From positions 62,156,001 through 62,220,000 of the forward strand of contig NC_072893.1 of assembly GCF_027943255.1 (NCBI RefSeq): a stretch of DNA of 64,000 nucleotides, given 5' to 3'. Both the position numbers and the translations under genes were made by a program. This DNA comes from Anastrepha obliqua. Taxonomy: Eukaryota; Arthropoda; Insecta; Diptera; Tephritidae. The notes beneath the pieces were generated by a model. The model searched no databases and was not told the origin of the DNA. It was given only the letters and a program-made list of their open reading frames with translations. Shown here in pieces: positions 36,012 to 47,439 of the stretch (the first letter of the stretch is position 1; each line of letters opens with the position of its first letter).

Positions 36012-37740
36012 GAATGATTGAAATTGAAAATTGAAATTTGAAAAGGTCGAACCACGGAGCACCAGGAGATTTGGTGGCTCCTTAAACACTCAGACTAAAA
36101 AGCCCATTGTATTTAGAGCTCTGGAAAGAGGGCAGATAGTCAAAGAGCGAAGGAGAAAAGTATCAGAGAAAGAGATAGGAAAGAATAGAGACAGGGATAA
36201 AGTTAATTCTGTCAGAATTTTCCAAACCCTTTGCCAAATCTGTAAATATCATCCAGTTTAGAGAACGAATATTACTCATTCTCTTGAACACCGGAGTGTC
36301 CAGTAACCCATATAAGTACAAGCCTGTTTCGTCTAGCGACAGAATTTAGCTTCTTCTTACATTCTTGAACAATCTTTGAGGTTTGCTTCGCGTTCTCCAG
36401 GGCCTTCAGTACAGCCTGACTGTCACTGAAAACTCCAATCTGTTTCCCGCTCCATCTCCTCTCGATTATCCATTCGGCTACATTCAGGATGACAGACTCT
36501 ATTTCATTCTTGGATCCATCGGTAAAGAAAATATCCGTCAAACCTCCCTGCATGCATTCTGGATTGCTCCATTGCGTGAGCATTAAATTTCCTTACAAAT
36601 GAAACTGTGGGTATCAGGTCGTCTTAAGGTGCCAAAAACAGTGGATACTGCTCAGATAGCAACTTAAAGATTTTTCCATGTCCCGAAGTTCCGTCTTCGT
36701 TCCAGAAAACATACATTAACCATGCTCCGCCGCCACCAGATCACAGAGGCGTAAGTGATGATTGCTCCGATAAGTGCTGTGTATATCTATTGGACCACAG
36801 CAGGTTTCAGACCCCAGGTTTTACCAAAGGCTCTGCGGCATTGCTGAAAAATCCTTAATGCGCGATTCACCTTCAGTGAAACGTGTGTCTCCCAAGTCAA
36901 CTTCTTATCCAAGATTACTTCTAGATATTTAACTTCATCAGAAAGACCAAGTGTCACACCTTTCAGTGTTGGGAGACTAAGTCCATCCAATTTCCGTTTT
37001 CTCGACAACAAGACTATAGTAATTTTGTTTGGATTAACGGAAAGACCTTGTCTCATGCACCAGTCATCGATTTTGTCTAGAATCCTCTGCACTATCGTGC
37101 AAAGCCTCCTTTGGGATTTATCCGATGTTAGCGCATCGTCCGCATATGCTTGGACAAGAAAACCCAGTTCTTGCATCTCAGCTAGTAGAGAGTCTACGAC
37201 GAAACACCACAGCAGCGGCGAAAGAACACCCCCTTGGGGACATCCTTGCTTGACCCTGACTGTGATTAATTCGTCACTGTTCTCACCAGCGTTTAACAGA
37301 CTCTCAGAGAGCATGGAATAGATATATCCATTTTATAATGGCTTGATTAACTCCGTGCTGTTCGGCAGAAGAACATATTGAGCCGAAAGTGGCATTATCA
37401 AAAGCCCCCTCAATGTCCACGAACACGCCCATTGTGTATTCGTCAGCTTCTAGCCCGGCTTCAATCTTGCTAACAAGATCATGTAAGGCTCATTCACATG
37501 ATTTTCTGCTCTGGTAAGCGTTTTGATTTCTACTGAGTGAACTTCTCGGCAATACCCCTACTCGAATATGTTTCTCCACCACTCGTTCTAGACTTTTCAA
37601 CACGAACGATGTCAAACTGCTTGGTCTAAAACTTTTTGCTCTGGAATAGTCGTCTTTTTCTGGTTTCGGAATAAATACTACTCGTACACGTCGTCATTGG
37701 GATGGGATAACCAAGTGCAAGACAGGCTGTGAATATCCTT
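36012..37740 (-). pseudogene. RNase H-encoding LINE inserted in piggyBac
   Basis: A 5'-truncated non-LTR retrotransposon on the minus strand. From about 37735 it reads VVFIPKPEKDDYSRAKSFRP and LTSFVLKSLERVV, then the palm motifs FVDIEGAFDN, GCPQGGVLSPLLW and the YADD box (AYADDALTSD), and the thumb YLEVILDKKLTWETH. A frameshift at 37320 splits the reverse transcriptase. Farther on an RNase H domain appears (IFFTDGSK, IGVFSDSQAVLKAL, WVTGHSGVQENE) and stops near 36272. An AT-rich 3' region follows to ~36012. An RNase H domain is known from the I, LOA and R1 groups; I cannot choose among them. A related 3' fragment is at 52555-53064. Confidence 0.82.
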
Positions 37741-37741
37741 T

Positions 37742-38277
37742 TACAGACAGGCTGTCTCCTCCGTTTTTAAGCATTGCTTTGAATAATACTCGTCCTTGAA
37801 AAGGTATAAGCTGTTCATCAATAGCGAGATTTTCTCCAGGTAAATACAACTCCTTTAAATTTTGATTTATGTACCCTCATAACCCTCTAACAGGTACAAG
37901 TTTATCCTTTGACTTCCTAAGGGATCTAGTCTTTTTATTATCGAATCTTAAGAATCGCATTAAGGAAACAAATCTATTTTTCCCCATCGTAGCTGGAAAT
38001 ACCGTATTGCCGAAAATCGGGTCCCAGTATTCTCTAAAATCCACATCTCCCTGTTTATTGACGCCTGTGGTCAATAAAAGACCTATAACTGGTTGTATTT
38101 CTATTTGATCGGTATGTCTACATTGATTTTGTTATACTCAAGACGCTTTCGTATTGGTAGGTACATTTCAGTATAAATTCCAATACGTCATCGTCGAGAA
38201 AAAAGGTTCAAATTGTCTATCGGATTAATAATAATTTGCCCTCAAAGAATAATCATTTTATGAATACCCCCGGGAAC
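37742..38277 (-). pseudogene. piggyBac transposase, central part with first catalytic Asp
   Basis: Minus-strand frames read GLLLTTGVNKQGDVDFREYW, then DPIFGNTVFPATMGKNRF and VSLMRFLRFDNKKTRS, the conserved DDE_Tnp_1_7 opening. A frameshift near 37880 is followed by LYLPGENLAIDEQLIPFQGR, where the Asp of IDEQL is the first catalytic residue. The text ends in LFKAMLKNGGDSL at ~37745, where the LINE begins. Toward 38277 the N-terminal side (FLDDDVLEF-like text) runs directly into the mariner at 38280. Confidence 0.85.
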
Positions 38278-38279
38278 TA

Positions 38280-39539
38280 CGAGAGGTGCCTTGTATATGT
38301 CGGGATTTGGCAACCCTGGTGTTGAAATCTGGCAACTGACAGCTGTATCGCAAAGTTTGACATTTTTTGGCTTTTACGTACTCAGAACGTTTTGAAATAC
38401 CAGCGCTATTTGTGTTGTTTACAGTAACTTAAAAGATTTATCTCGGTCCAAAAATGGAATTAAATCGTGAACATTTTCGTGCGATTATTTTTTACAACTT
38501 TCGACGTGGATTAACTCAGCAACATTGCATGGATGAACTTAATTCATTTTTTTGGCGATGAAGCTCCATCAAGGACCAGTGTTTATCGATGGTATGGTGA
38601 ATTCAATCGTGGTCGTAGTTCACTCCAAGACGAATTTCGAAAACCATTGATGCTGTGCGCGAGCTGATATTGAAAGATCGTCATGTGACCTATCTGGAGA
38701 TTGAGGCCATCTTAAGCATTAGTGGGACCAGCATACATTCAATATTGCATAAAGATTTGACTGTCAAAAAAATTTGTTCGCGTTGGATCCCACACAATTT
38801 GTCAATCGCTCAAAAAAAGGCTCGTTTCAATTGGTCGAAGGAGATGCTCAAAAAACACGATCGCAGGGCTTCGAAACACGTCTATAACATTGTGACAGGT
38901 GATAAATCATGGATTTACGCGTATGAGCCCGAAAGTAAACAACAGTCGACTGTATGGGTGTTTCAAGATGAGCCAAATCCAACAAAAGTTGTTCGCGCAC
39001 GAAGAACTTCCAAGCAAATGGTCGCCTGTTTTTTCGGAAAAACTGGACATGTCGCAACCGTACCACTAGAACAACGCAGAACAGTAAATTCTGAGTGGTA
39101 CACAATCATTTGTTTGCAAGTTGTCTTCCAAGAAATTAGGAAAACCAATCGCCAAAGACGGGTCGCTCTTCACCAGGACAATGCGAGCTCTCACACATCG
39201 GCTCAAACTACTGCATTTTGAGCACCCAAAACATCGAATTAATGGGTCATCCGCCGTATAGTCCTGACTTGGCACCGAATGACTTCTTTTTATTCCCGTA
39301 CGTAAAAAACAAACTGAGAGGTCAACGTTTTTAGACACCTGAAGAAGCGGTTGCGGCATTCAGAATGCATGTTTGGAGGTACCTCATCCAGAGTGGCAAA
39401 AGTGCTTCGACAATTGGTTCAAACGCATGCAAAAGTGTATAGATCTTCATGGAGAATATTTAGAAAAACAATAAAGTGAGTTTTGATGATTAAAATTTGT
39501 TTTTGTTCTCTAATCCCGACATATAAAAGGCACCCCTCG
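38280..39539 (+). mobile_element. DD34D mariner (SETMAR-like type), near full length
   Basis: A 1260-bp element with TA on both sides (38278-38279, 39540-39541) and ends CGAGAGGTGCCTTGTATATG and the inverse CATATAAAAGGCACCCCTCG. The transposase runs from ATG 38454 (MELNREHFRAIIFY) to a stop at 39472-39474. All three aspartates are visible: IVTGDKSWIY, ALHQDNASSHTS and SPDLAPNDFFLF. Lesions are few: an extra T near 38553, a ~30-bp deletion near 38638 (after EFR), a missing T at 39217 and a TAG at 39333. The two N-terminal helix-turn-helix motifs are readable (SRTSVYRWYGEFNRG). It is among the least decayed mariners in the window and sits inside a piggyBac pseudogene. Confidence 0.93.
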
Positions 39540-39541
39540 TA

Positions 39542-39790
39542 TGTTGTGTTCAGACGTTCGAGTTTATCTGACGGATTCTCACTTCCACATATTTTTATGG
39601 TAGAATAACATCACTTTCATTACATAATTGTTCATCATCGTTTTCAGCTGCTAGTTCTGTCCCGTCACTTTCACTCTCAGAACAACTGACAACAGCCCAA
39701 TTTTCATCATCACTTTACAGCTCGCGCTGTTATTCGCTGTATTTCGTCGTCAGTTTCATAAAAATCACATCGAATTTCAGCCTCTGTCAT
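39542..39790 (-). pseudogene. piggyBac transposase, acidic N-terminus
   Basis: Starts at ATG 39788-39790 on the minus strand: MTEAEIRCDFYETDDEIQRI. A frameshift and stop near 39710 are followed by DDENWAVVSCSESESDGTEL, the serine/acid-rich N-terminal style of piggyBac transposases. It is cut at the TA where the mariner 38280-39539 inserted and lies in the same orientation as the two downstream piggyBac pieces. Confidence 0.72.
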
Positions 39791-39823
39791 TTCTTAAACT
39801 AATACAATCACCACTGCATTTCT

Positions 39824-40083
39824 GTGGGGTGTTTGGTCGAGCTTCTCCTTCTAATTGTGGTGTGCGTAATCATGGTGGGACCTACAATTTTAAGCCGATT
39901 TCGAATGGCAAATGGTTTTACGAGAAGCCTTTTTCAGGGCGGAAATACACTCGTTGCGTGCCGAGAGGCGACCGCTATTAGAAAAACTTTTTCTAACTAT
40001 TGCTGTCTCATGCATGGAGACTCGAACATACCAAGTCCAGCATAGTAATTACGCACCAATCCATTCACCCACGGCGGCCTTTA
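39824..40083 (-). repeat. tRNA-derived SINE, nearly full length
   Basis: On the minus strand: head AAGGCCGCCGTGGGTGAATG, decayed B box GTTCGAGTCTCC, body TTTTTCTAATAGCGGTCGCC and CGCAACGAGTGTATTTCCGC. It ends toward GAGAAGCTCGACCAAAC at 39824-39846. Confidence 0.82.
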
Positions 40084-41477
40084 TATTCTGTTATTTCCAA
40101 ATTTTCTATCAAATTTTGTTCAGTAGCTGCAACTATAAATGCTTAAGGGGCTTCCAAGCATACATAAAATTGGTGCAAAATTTTCAATTTACCACATAAA
40201 CTTGCAATGCACAATAATAAGTAACTGGCGGACTGCTTTATGCTTACTAAATAATAATCTAAAGTAAAGGGTTAACCGCATAAGAACTGTCGAGTACGGC
40301 TTTAGACTTATGTGATATGTTAACTACGAATCCTGGAGGTAGTCTGCAGCCAATGTTACATTTCTATCTAATCCGAAATGCCGCAAAGCTTCTTAACAGC
40401 CAACCAAGCAACCAGCCAAACGCAAATCAACCAAACGAACGAGGCAAGGCACAGAATGCGCTGCCGCGTTGCCTTAAGTGCTGTAGGAATCACTCAAATT
40501 TAATATATCGACATACTTACATTACATTCACGCACACTTGCACAAAAGAGTAGCCTCTTACTTAGACTTACTACTTGTTGTTGATTCTGATGTTATAGGA
40601 AAACCGCAGAATAGCGATTTGCCAGTGGTTGCGTGCCTTTCAGCAACAACAAACTTTACATATTATTTGCAAGTGAACATTTTTACTATGCCATACTGGT
40701 TGTAATAACAAAAAGCAACAACAGCGCGATTGCAACAACAATAAACACTGCAGTGGCTTTCCGCACACGCACACACACAGACACATTCATGGAAGCATTT
40801 GCAATTCTACAATTCTCGAACTATGCATTGAGGTGTTGTAGTTGGCATTGCTGTTGCCGCCGCCAATGTGGCATGGAAATGTCGATTGTGGTCAGTTGAG
40901 AGTGGCTGAGAGCATCAGCGCTACAACATTAGCATTTGCATATTCAAAGGAGCACACACATAGATGGCATTCATGTGAGTATGCGTGTGTGTGTGGTTGT
41001 GTAGATAGCAGATCCGCATGCGCTTGACACCTGCGCACATATGAGCCACACAATCGTAGCGTGAACCAGACACATACATGCATACGCAACACGCAAACAG
41101 TAAATGGTGCAGCAGCTGCGACAGGATTTTCATCAGGTCGCCCTGCAGGCTGAGACAAGAGCTTCGCACTTATACACACATGTATGTATGTATGTATGCG
41201 CGCCATTGTGTATGCATGGTACATGTCCTTCTCGTGCGACCTGATGGAAAATGGCAATGTGAATTTCAATTCAAATCATTGCGGTCGGTAATTCCATGCA
41301 AGTGGCCATCCAGTGTGGTCGACGAAATTGGTTGTGGACGAAGCAGAAAAAAAAATTATATAATAAATTAAATTTTTTTTCGGAAAATGCTTCTGAAACA
41401 TTGATATAATGTAATATTAGTAATTATTTCAACTTAATTTTATTACTTTACTGGCAAATACCTGTTAAGGCAAAGTA
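40084..41477. other. Non-coding DNA, probably host intron
   Basis: Mixed composition with CA-rich tracts (40530-40550, 40765-40790) and a (TGTA)n step at 41180-41197. No recognised transposon. Retained host sequence is likely. Confidence 0.4.
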
Positions 41478-41968
41478 TAGGGTTTTTCAATAGGCGCGCT
41501 TCAACTTTTTTCCGATAGGGAGGGCGAACGACGCAATATTTTTTATTTTTCGCTTGTCATTTGTAAACTTCATTAGTATACATTTCATCATGGACCGCTA
41601 CACACTTGAGCAACGATTGCAAATCGTGCAAATTTTTTATGAAAATAATCGTTCTGTTACTGCTACTTTAAGAGCATTACGGCCATTTTACGGTCCATTT
41701 AACAAGCCGTCCCGTTTTGGGGGTATGTGAAGTCATTGGTCTACAGTAACAAGCCGGCGACGATTTGTGAGCTCAGAGCCAATATTGAACGCGAAATTGC
41801 TGGAATTTCGGCCGATTTATGCAAAAGAGTGGTCGAAAATTGGGTTCAACGATTGGACTTCGTAAAACGTGCACGCGGTGGTCATGCAAAAGAAATCGAA
41901 TTTCATACTTAAATGTATATGTTCAAACTCGATAGTATAAGTTGAAGCGCTCTTACTGAAAAACCCAT
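41478..41968 (+). mobile_element. DD41D-type mariner reduced to ends plus both protein termini
   Basis: Ends TAGGGTTTTTCAATAGGCG and the inverse TTACTGAAAAACCCATA; the subterminal GCGCTTCAAC / GTTGAAGCGC also pair. The transposase begins at ATG 41590 (MDRYTLEQRLQIVQIFY) and reads through RALRPFYGPFNKPSR. It then joins, out of frame at about 41714, to the C-terminal part FWGYVKSLVYSNKPATICEL, ending at RGGHAKEIEFHT (stop 41910-41912). About 230-250 codons with all three catalytic Asp are missing. The clean junction makes this a clear internal-deletion product, the usual way MITEs arise. Confidence 0.9.
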
Positions 41969-41969
41969 A

Positions 41970-42480
41970 TTTGGGTGAGAATAAGTTCGTAGCGTTTTCA
42001 CTGAAGACTTTTATTTAAACAAAGAAGAATAAGTTAAAGAACTATATATTCCGCGTTCAACCTCTTCCAACCAATTTGTTGACGCCATTCCGCCAAAAAT
42101 CGCCCAGTCTGGTGTCAAAGAAATTGTTGAGCCAGTTTTTGAGGACCTCTTTGTTATCGAAGGTAACGCCCTTTATATGGTTTGGGCGGAAAAGGCGTAT
42201 GCTGAAAGACCTCCTATTCAAGCTCTTGGAGAGGGGCTTTGATAACTTGTGCAACATGAGGCCAGGCGTTGTCATGAAGGAATATGGTTTGACCATGTCG
42301 ATCAGGTCTTTTCAGTCGAATAGTCTCATTCGTGACATTCTTTTCCAGCATTTTCCAGTGTACTATGCCGTCCCAGTCCTACCACACACATCCATCTTCT
42401 TTGAAAGAAGATCCGGCTTAACTCTCGGTTTTGGGCGCCACAATAGCGCTCTGAGACAGATGGACACATTATTTTAATAG
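41970..42480 (-). mobile_element. DD34D mariner C-terminal half, decayed
   Basis: The right end of a mariner (TTGGGTGAGAATAAGTTCGT at 41971) abuts the previous element. On the minus strand, in two frames: MTTPGLMLHKLSKPL (a frameshifted HDNARPHVA block), then LFRPNHIKGVTFDNKEVLKN and WLNNFFDTRLGDFWRNG, VNKLVGRG. This tail is typical of one DD34D mariner group. The N-terminal half is lost beyond ~42480. Confidence 0.8.
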
Positions 42481-42654
42481 CAACTGTGGCCCAAACGCTT
42501 AATCGCACAAACTCACAAATAAAAAAATTAGATGAGTTATAGTATAAATGTTATATTTCAGGCGCGCGGTTAATATACTCATCAAGTTTTATAAAAAGCG
42601 CTAAAATAATTGGTTTGCTACAAGTTCTGAAATGATAAACACAGTTCTTGCACA

Positions 42655-43199
42655 ATGGCTCCGTCACGGCGGCTGATTGCTAAATTACGTGAAAACGGAA
42701 AGACCTTTAGAGAAGTCGTCAATTTAATGAACTGAACTCATTCTACAGTGCAATACATAATTAGAAGATAAAAAAGTGAGTCTAGGATTGCCAAGAAAAG
42801 CCACCTAGGCCAGGAGAGGAAACTTCTTAATAATCGCAAAGAGCGCATGGTATCCTTTCCTTTTGTATCAGCTGCAGTAACGGCCACGGTAGTCGAATGG
42901 TTTGGCGCTTGACTAATTAGTGGCCGAATTTGAAGCCATGGGCATAAAACATCAAATGAAAGTGAAAAAGTTTTTTTCGATATGGAAGCGCACCAAGAAG
43001 TGGTTTATCTACAACTACCCTAAAACCACGCCAAGTTCCCGCTCAGTCGTCTGATGTCAATATAATCGAGGAGAAATTGTCCAGAAAAATAAAAAAGAGG
43101 GCTTTCAAAACCGATGGGTACAATATTTGACCAGATATATGCAAAATCTTGCTAAAAAATGCCTGGACGTTAAATCCAGTAATAAAGGCAAAGGATTAG
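42655..43199 (+). mobile_element. Tc1-like transposase relic split by a SINE
   Basis: From ATG 42655 the frame reads MAPSRRLIAKLRENGKTFRE, an in-frame TGA, then HSTVQYIIRR, the first helix-turn-helix of Tc1-type transposases. After a SINE head (42881-42978), the end of the protein is readable around 43020-43199: AQSSDVNIIEEKLSRKI, with the Glu of the D-D-E triad in NIIEE, and the tail LLKNAWTLNPVIKAKD. The central catalytic part is gone. Ends of the element are not recognised. Confidence 0.7.
42881..42978 (+). repeat. tRNA-derived SINE, head only
   Basis: GGCCACGGTAGTCGAATGGT and GAATTTGAAGCCATGGGCAT correspond to the tRNA-like head, with a decayed B box. AAAAAGTTTTTTTCG marks the start of the body, where the copy stops. 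It interrupts the Tc1-like relic. Confidence 0.7.
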
Positions 43200-44516
43200 C
43201 CTTTAAAGACTGATCAGCCACTTTTGTTTAATATTTTAACGGCATTGAATTTTGTACGATTATTCATTGGATATGAATTCTACGGTTTTTATTTTCCAGT
43301 ATAAAAATGTTGAAAGTAAGTATAATTTATTTATGTGGGCAAATTGAGTAGGCTACCAATAAATAGCCAATATGTTTTTGTCGAAATCACTTAACTTAGT
43401 GTTCCAAAATTCTATTTTAAAGTAAAAGCAAGGTATCTCAAGGTCAAGTTGAACAGGCCTAAATAGACGGCACTCTTTTGATACTTTAAACTAAAAAATT
43501 TATAAGAGACTATGCCAATAGTTTGAAGGTGCATATCAAAGCTGTTACCTGATTTGCTCTCATTCTCAAATTCCCAACTGATGTCTCATGTGACGTTTGG
43601 CACTTATTCGCAACACAGCCACAACTATGGCAATTGGCAAGAACAACAATATTACTATATATTCTATCATACCAGCTTTAACATCAGCAAACAACGATGG
43701 CTATAACAACAACTAGGGAATTAAAGTAGACGTTAGAATCAACTCGGTTTTGGCACTGCCATAAAGTGGAACATAGCGCCTAAAAAAAGAGATTTTGTAA
43801 GCCAAAGGGCAATAATTTATATCCCCACAATCACGAATATTTGGCTTCGAAGTAGATTTAGCTGGCTGACTAGGGCAGAGAGTAGTCAATATATTCCTGT
43901 TTCATCTCCAGCAAAAAAAAAGTACACAAAAAAGAGGGAAGAAAATGAAATCCTTTTGAAAACAAGAGAATACGGCTAACCGACTTAATTTATTCAAAGC
44001 GGAGAGAAGACTGAACAGCGCTTACGATTTTCATTGAACAATTTTCAAAACTTCAATGTACACCAAATAAATATTATTTTTAGTTGCATGATATTATTCT
44101 AAGACGTAATTTTAGATCAGTTTATTTCACAATTATGACATTTTGCTACGTAACTTGCTGTACTCTCTGCTTTCTCAGTAGAAATGAAAAAGGTTTGCGG
44201 TGGCTTACAAATGGATGTGTGCATGAGAATGGCAGCTGTTGCTGTGTGTACTCGAGTGTACGAGCAGTTGACCACAATTTTTTGCTCAGCTGTTACGCAT
44301 TCACTATGACTACGCTCAGTTAATATAGCAAATGCAAGTGGTGTTAATAACAGAGCCACATTGTCAGGAACGACTATTTTGTGGTTGAACAGAATTTTTA
44401 ATTAAACAGATATTTCAGGGAGAAGGGGAAACTACAAAGAAGAAGAAGGTGAACTTTTGCCTGGTTATAAACTCATTTACATATATTTTTTGTTACATTT
44501 ACATAATATAGTTTGC
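43200..44516. other. Non-coding DNA without recognised features
   Basis: AT-rich with purine-rich pieces at 43910-43970 and 44420-44450. No recognisable gene or repeat. Confidence 0.4.
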
Positions 44517-45239
44517 ATAAGTATAAGTATAAGTATAAGTATAAGTATAAGTATAAGTATAAGTATAAGTATAAGTATAAGTATAAGTATAAGTATAAGT
44601 ATAAGTATAAGTATAAGTATAAGTATAAGTATAAGTATAAGTATAAGTATAAGTATAAGTATAAGTATAAGTATAAGTATAAGTATAAGTATAAGTATAA
44701 GTATAAGTATAAGTATAAGTATAAGTATAAGTATAAGTATAAGTATAAGTATAAGTATAAGTATAAGTATAAGTATAAGTATAAGTATAAGTATAAGTAT
44801 AAGTATAAGTATAAGTATAAGTATAAGTATAAGTATAAGTATAAGTATAAGTATAAGTATAAGTATAAGTATAAGTATAAGTATAAGTATAAGTATAAGT
44901 ATAAGTATAAGTATAAGTATAAGTATAAGTATAAGTATAAGTATAAGTATAAGTATAAGTATAAGTATAAGTATAAGTATAAGTATAAGTATAAGTATAA
45001 GTATAAGTATAAGTATAAGTATAAGTATAAGTATAAGTATAAGTATAAGTATAAGTATAAGTATAAGTATAAGTATAAGTATAAGTATAAGTATAAGTAT
45101 AAGTATAAGTATAAGTATAAGTATAAGTATAAGTATAAGTATAAGTATAAGTATAAGTATAAGTATAAGTATAAGTATAAGTATAAGTATAAGTATAAGT
45201 ATAAGTATAAGTATAAGTATAAGTATAAGTATAAGTATA
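44517..45239 (+). repeat. Perfect hexanucleotide array (GTATAA)n
   Basis: About 120 head-to-tail copies of GTATAA with no substitution visible over ~720 bases. The array ends at 45240 where T replaces A (GTATAT). Each frame is open, giving Ser-Ile, Lys-Tyr, Tyr-Leu and Tyr-Thr dipeptide strings that are artefacts. Such purity implies recent expansion or ongoing homogenisation. Confidence 0.97.
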
Positions 45240-45294
45240 TATATGCATCATCCACGTATAACTCGAAATTTAAAAAAAAAATTTTAACTCTCGA

Positions 45295-45350
45295 TAGGGT
45301 GATTAACTTTGCGCCACCTTTTACTAATGCCGCTTGTAATTTATTAAGTA
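45295..45350 (+). repeat. MITE right end joined to dispersed repeat
   Basis: AGGGTGATTAACTTTGCGCC matches the right ends of the MITEs at 17649-17830 and 22213-22391. The following CACCTTTTACTAATGCCGC resembles 21562-21590. The left partner is absent; the hexamer array may have displaced it. Confidence 0.5.
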
Positions 45351-46611
45351 TAGCCTGGGACTGGAAATTATGAGAAACAAGTTTTTTTAATCGCACAGAT
45401 AACAAAAGTAGCTTGTGCACAAATAATTAACAAAATCGGGGTGGGCTTTAAAGGATTTATGCGTGAATCACGTTTATTGAAAAATGTGAAAAAATGTTTA
45501 ATTTTACATAAATTTGTTACCAATTTTTGCACTCCAAATGCGCACTAAATGCTGAAATATTAAACCAAACCGCTGCTCTGTAGTTTCGGCATTTTCCACT
45601 CAGTCTCTCAATGAAATTGAACTAAAGTAGTTCAATCAAGATGTGACCGACCATAAATTGATGATCACATTCAGCGTATTTCTGATTGATCTGACAAAGT
45701 GCTGTGATAGGTTCAGTGTGAACGTAATAGGGGGAAGCATACACAGACATATACACACATACATACCGCCGTCTATCGTCAATATTGTGTCCCTAAGCAC
45801 ACTTCAGTGAGCTAAATTGAGGCGTGCACTTCCTTTGACGGCTGGGAATTAGTGATACAATTCAGGTGCAATGCATTCGCATTCGCAACGATAAATGAAT
45901 GCACCATTCAGCCATTGTCCATTGAACAGATAAGTGGCATGCGCCACTAGTGAAGAGTGGAAGTAGCGGCTCAAAACAACTGTTATTAGTTGCAATGCTT
46001 GAAATTTCTAAGGCTGCTGCACAAGATCAAAAGTGTTGCACAAGTGGCATCAATCAGCGTATGCAATAGCTTCATATGTATAGTATATGTACTTGTGACT
46101 TTGTTGCTGTCACAGTTGTTAACTGTAGGGGTTATTCATTTGCCACATAACCGTGAGAGCTCTTACTTTGCTTTAGTGCAATGCTAGAACAATGAGAATG
46201 ATGGCTTTAATCAGTTTGCTAATACTTGCCCAGTCAGTTCAAATGGCGACGAGACGCCTCAGCGCCAAAGTAGCAACTAATTGACATTTTGATGCTGTAG
46301 TCCAGGATCGACAGTATTAACATGAACCAGCGCATTTACTAAAATTGAGAATAGTACGAAGCCTGTAATTGTACATTAAACATTCTACTCGAACGCTTCT
46401 ACATTAGTACTTCACTACCCGCTCTTCATGTTTATCCTTACAGCTCCCGCATTAATCACCGAGAGCTATAGCCAACCTTCTGGCGCGGATGCTGGTGTGT
46501 CGTGAATCCAAGATCGAAATTTTGTATTACATTTATATTCCATAGCAGCATTTGGATTTCTTAAGCCAAGTTGATATAATTTTAAACTGTCCAACTACTT
46601 AAAAGGCTTAA
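45351..46611. other. Non-coding DNA, probably host intron
   Basis: Mixed composition without recognised transposons; no supportable open frame. Confidence 0.4.
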
Positions 46612-46716
46612 ACTGTAAGCCCTCCATAGCCTGAAGAAGATCAAGAAGCTCATCACAAATAGGAAGAAGAGCTCAGCCAAATACTGAGCAAAGGGTGTAG
46701 GTGCCAATTGTATATG
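46612..46716 (+). repeat. tRNA-derived SINE, 3' tail
   Basis: ACTGTAAGCCCTCCATAGC, AGATCAAGAAGCTCATCACA and AGCTCAGCCAAATACTGAGC followed by GTGCCAATTGTATATGTA match the last ~100 bases of the SINE. Confidence 0.7.
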
Positions 46717-47439
46717 TAAATTCAATTTTCTACAGATAACATCTGGTTTCAACTTCTACTACCTTACCGGTGTGACGGGTTCAAAAAAAATATACTATAA
46801 AAATTTCAGACAGAAATTTTAATTTTTTTTTTAAGTTATAGCTAAAATAAGACAGCGTGCTGTAATGTGTATGAAAGCGTGTCACACGCCAGCAGCAGCT
46901 GTTGCCGAAACTTTGAACGCATTTTTCTCAAAACCATGTTTTCGAAATTTCGGGAAATCACTGACTCAAAACTATTCATTCATGTTTGGCTAAAAATTTA
47001 ACCCGTTATTCTAGGCACACATATCTAGATTCCGGACCTTGAAAACATTTAAGTTTTTGATAATAAACTATTTAATTTAAACTAGTTATGAAGAAAAAAA
47101 ATTAGATTTTGAGAACTTTTTTCACAAGTCCGCCATTTTGTTTCATTTTTTATTTTTATGTATATTTTAGGTTCGGAACCTAAAATAAAGTCTACAGAAT
47201 AATAATCTCTTTGAATTTTTGTTTCAGATGACTTTGGAAGGCTGTGTCTTTCCCCGAACCAACTCATCTTTGTTTTAAGGTCTCCACTTTGACGTAAAAA
47301 ATTTTGAACAAATTAATTTAAAATTAATTAATTAATTAAATTTTTTTACATACTTCAAAATACCAATAGAAATATGTAAAAACTTTAAAACGATCGCATT
47401 TTATTTTCTTTTCAAAAAAGATTCATGAAGAAACGTCGA
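46717..47439. other. AT-rich DNA with a 21-bp palindrome
   Basis: TTTTAGGTTCGGAACCTAAAA at 47165-47185 is a perfect palindrome around a central G. No gene recognised. Confidence 0.5.

Noticed and set aside
40892..41269. 125-codon minus-strand frame rich in His, Cys and Thr
   Set aside because: Translation of CA-rich microsatellite-like DNA; no homology.
44457..45420. Open frames of 250-315 codons made of Ser-Ile, Lys-Tyr, Tyr-Leu or Tyr-Thr repeats
   Set aside because: They are the translations of the GTATAA hexamer array in all frames; no unique protein sequence supports a gene.
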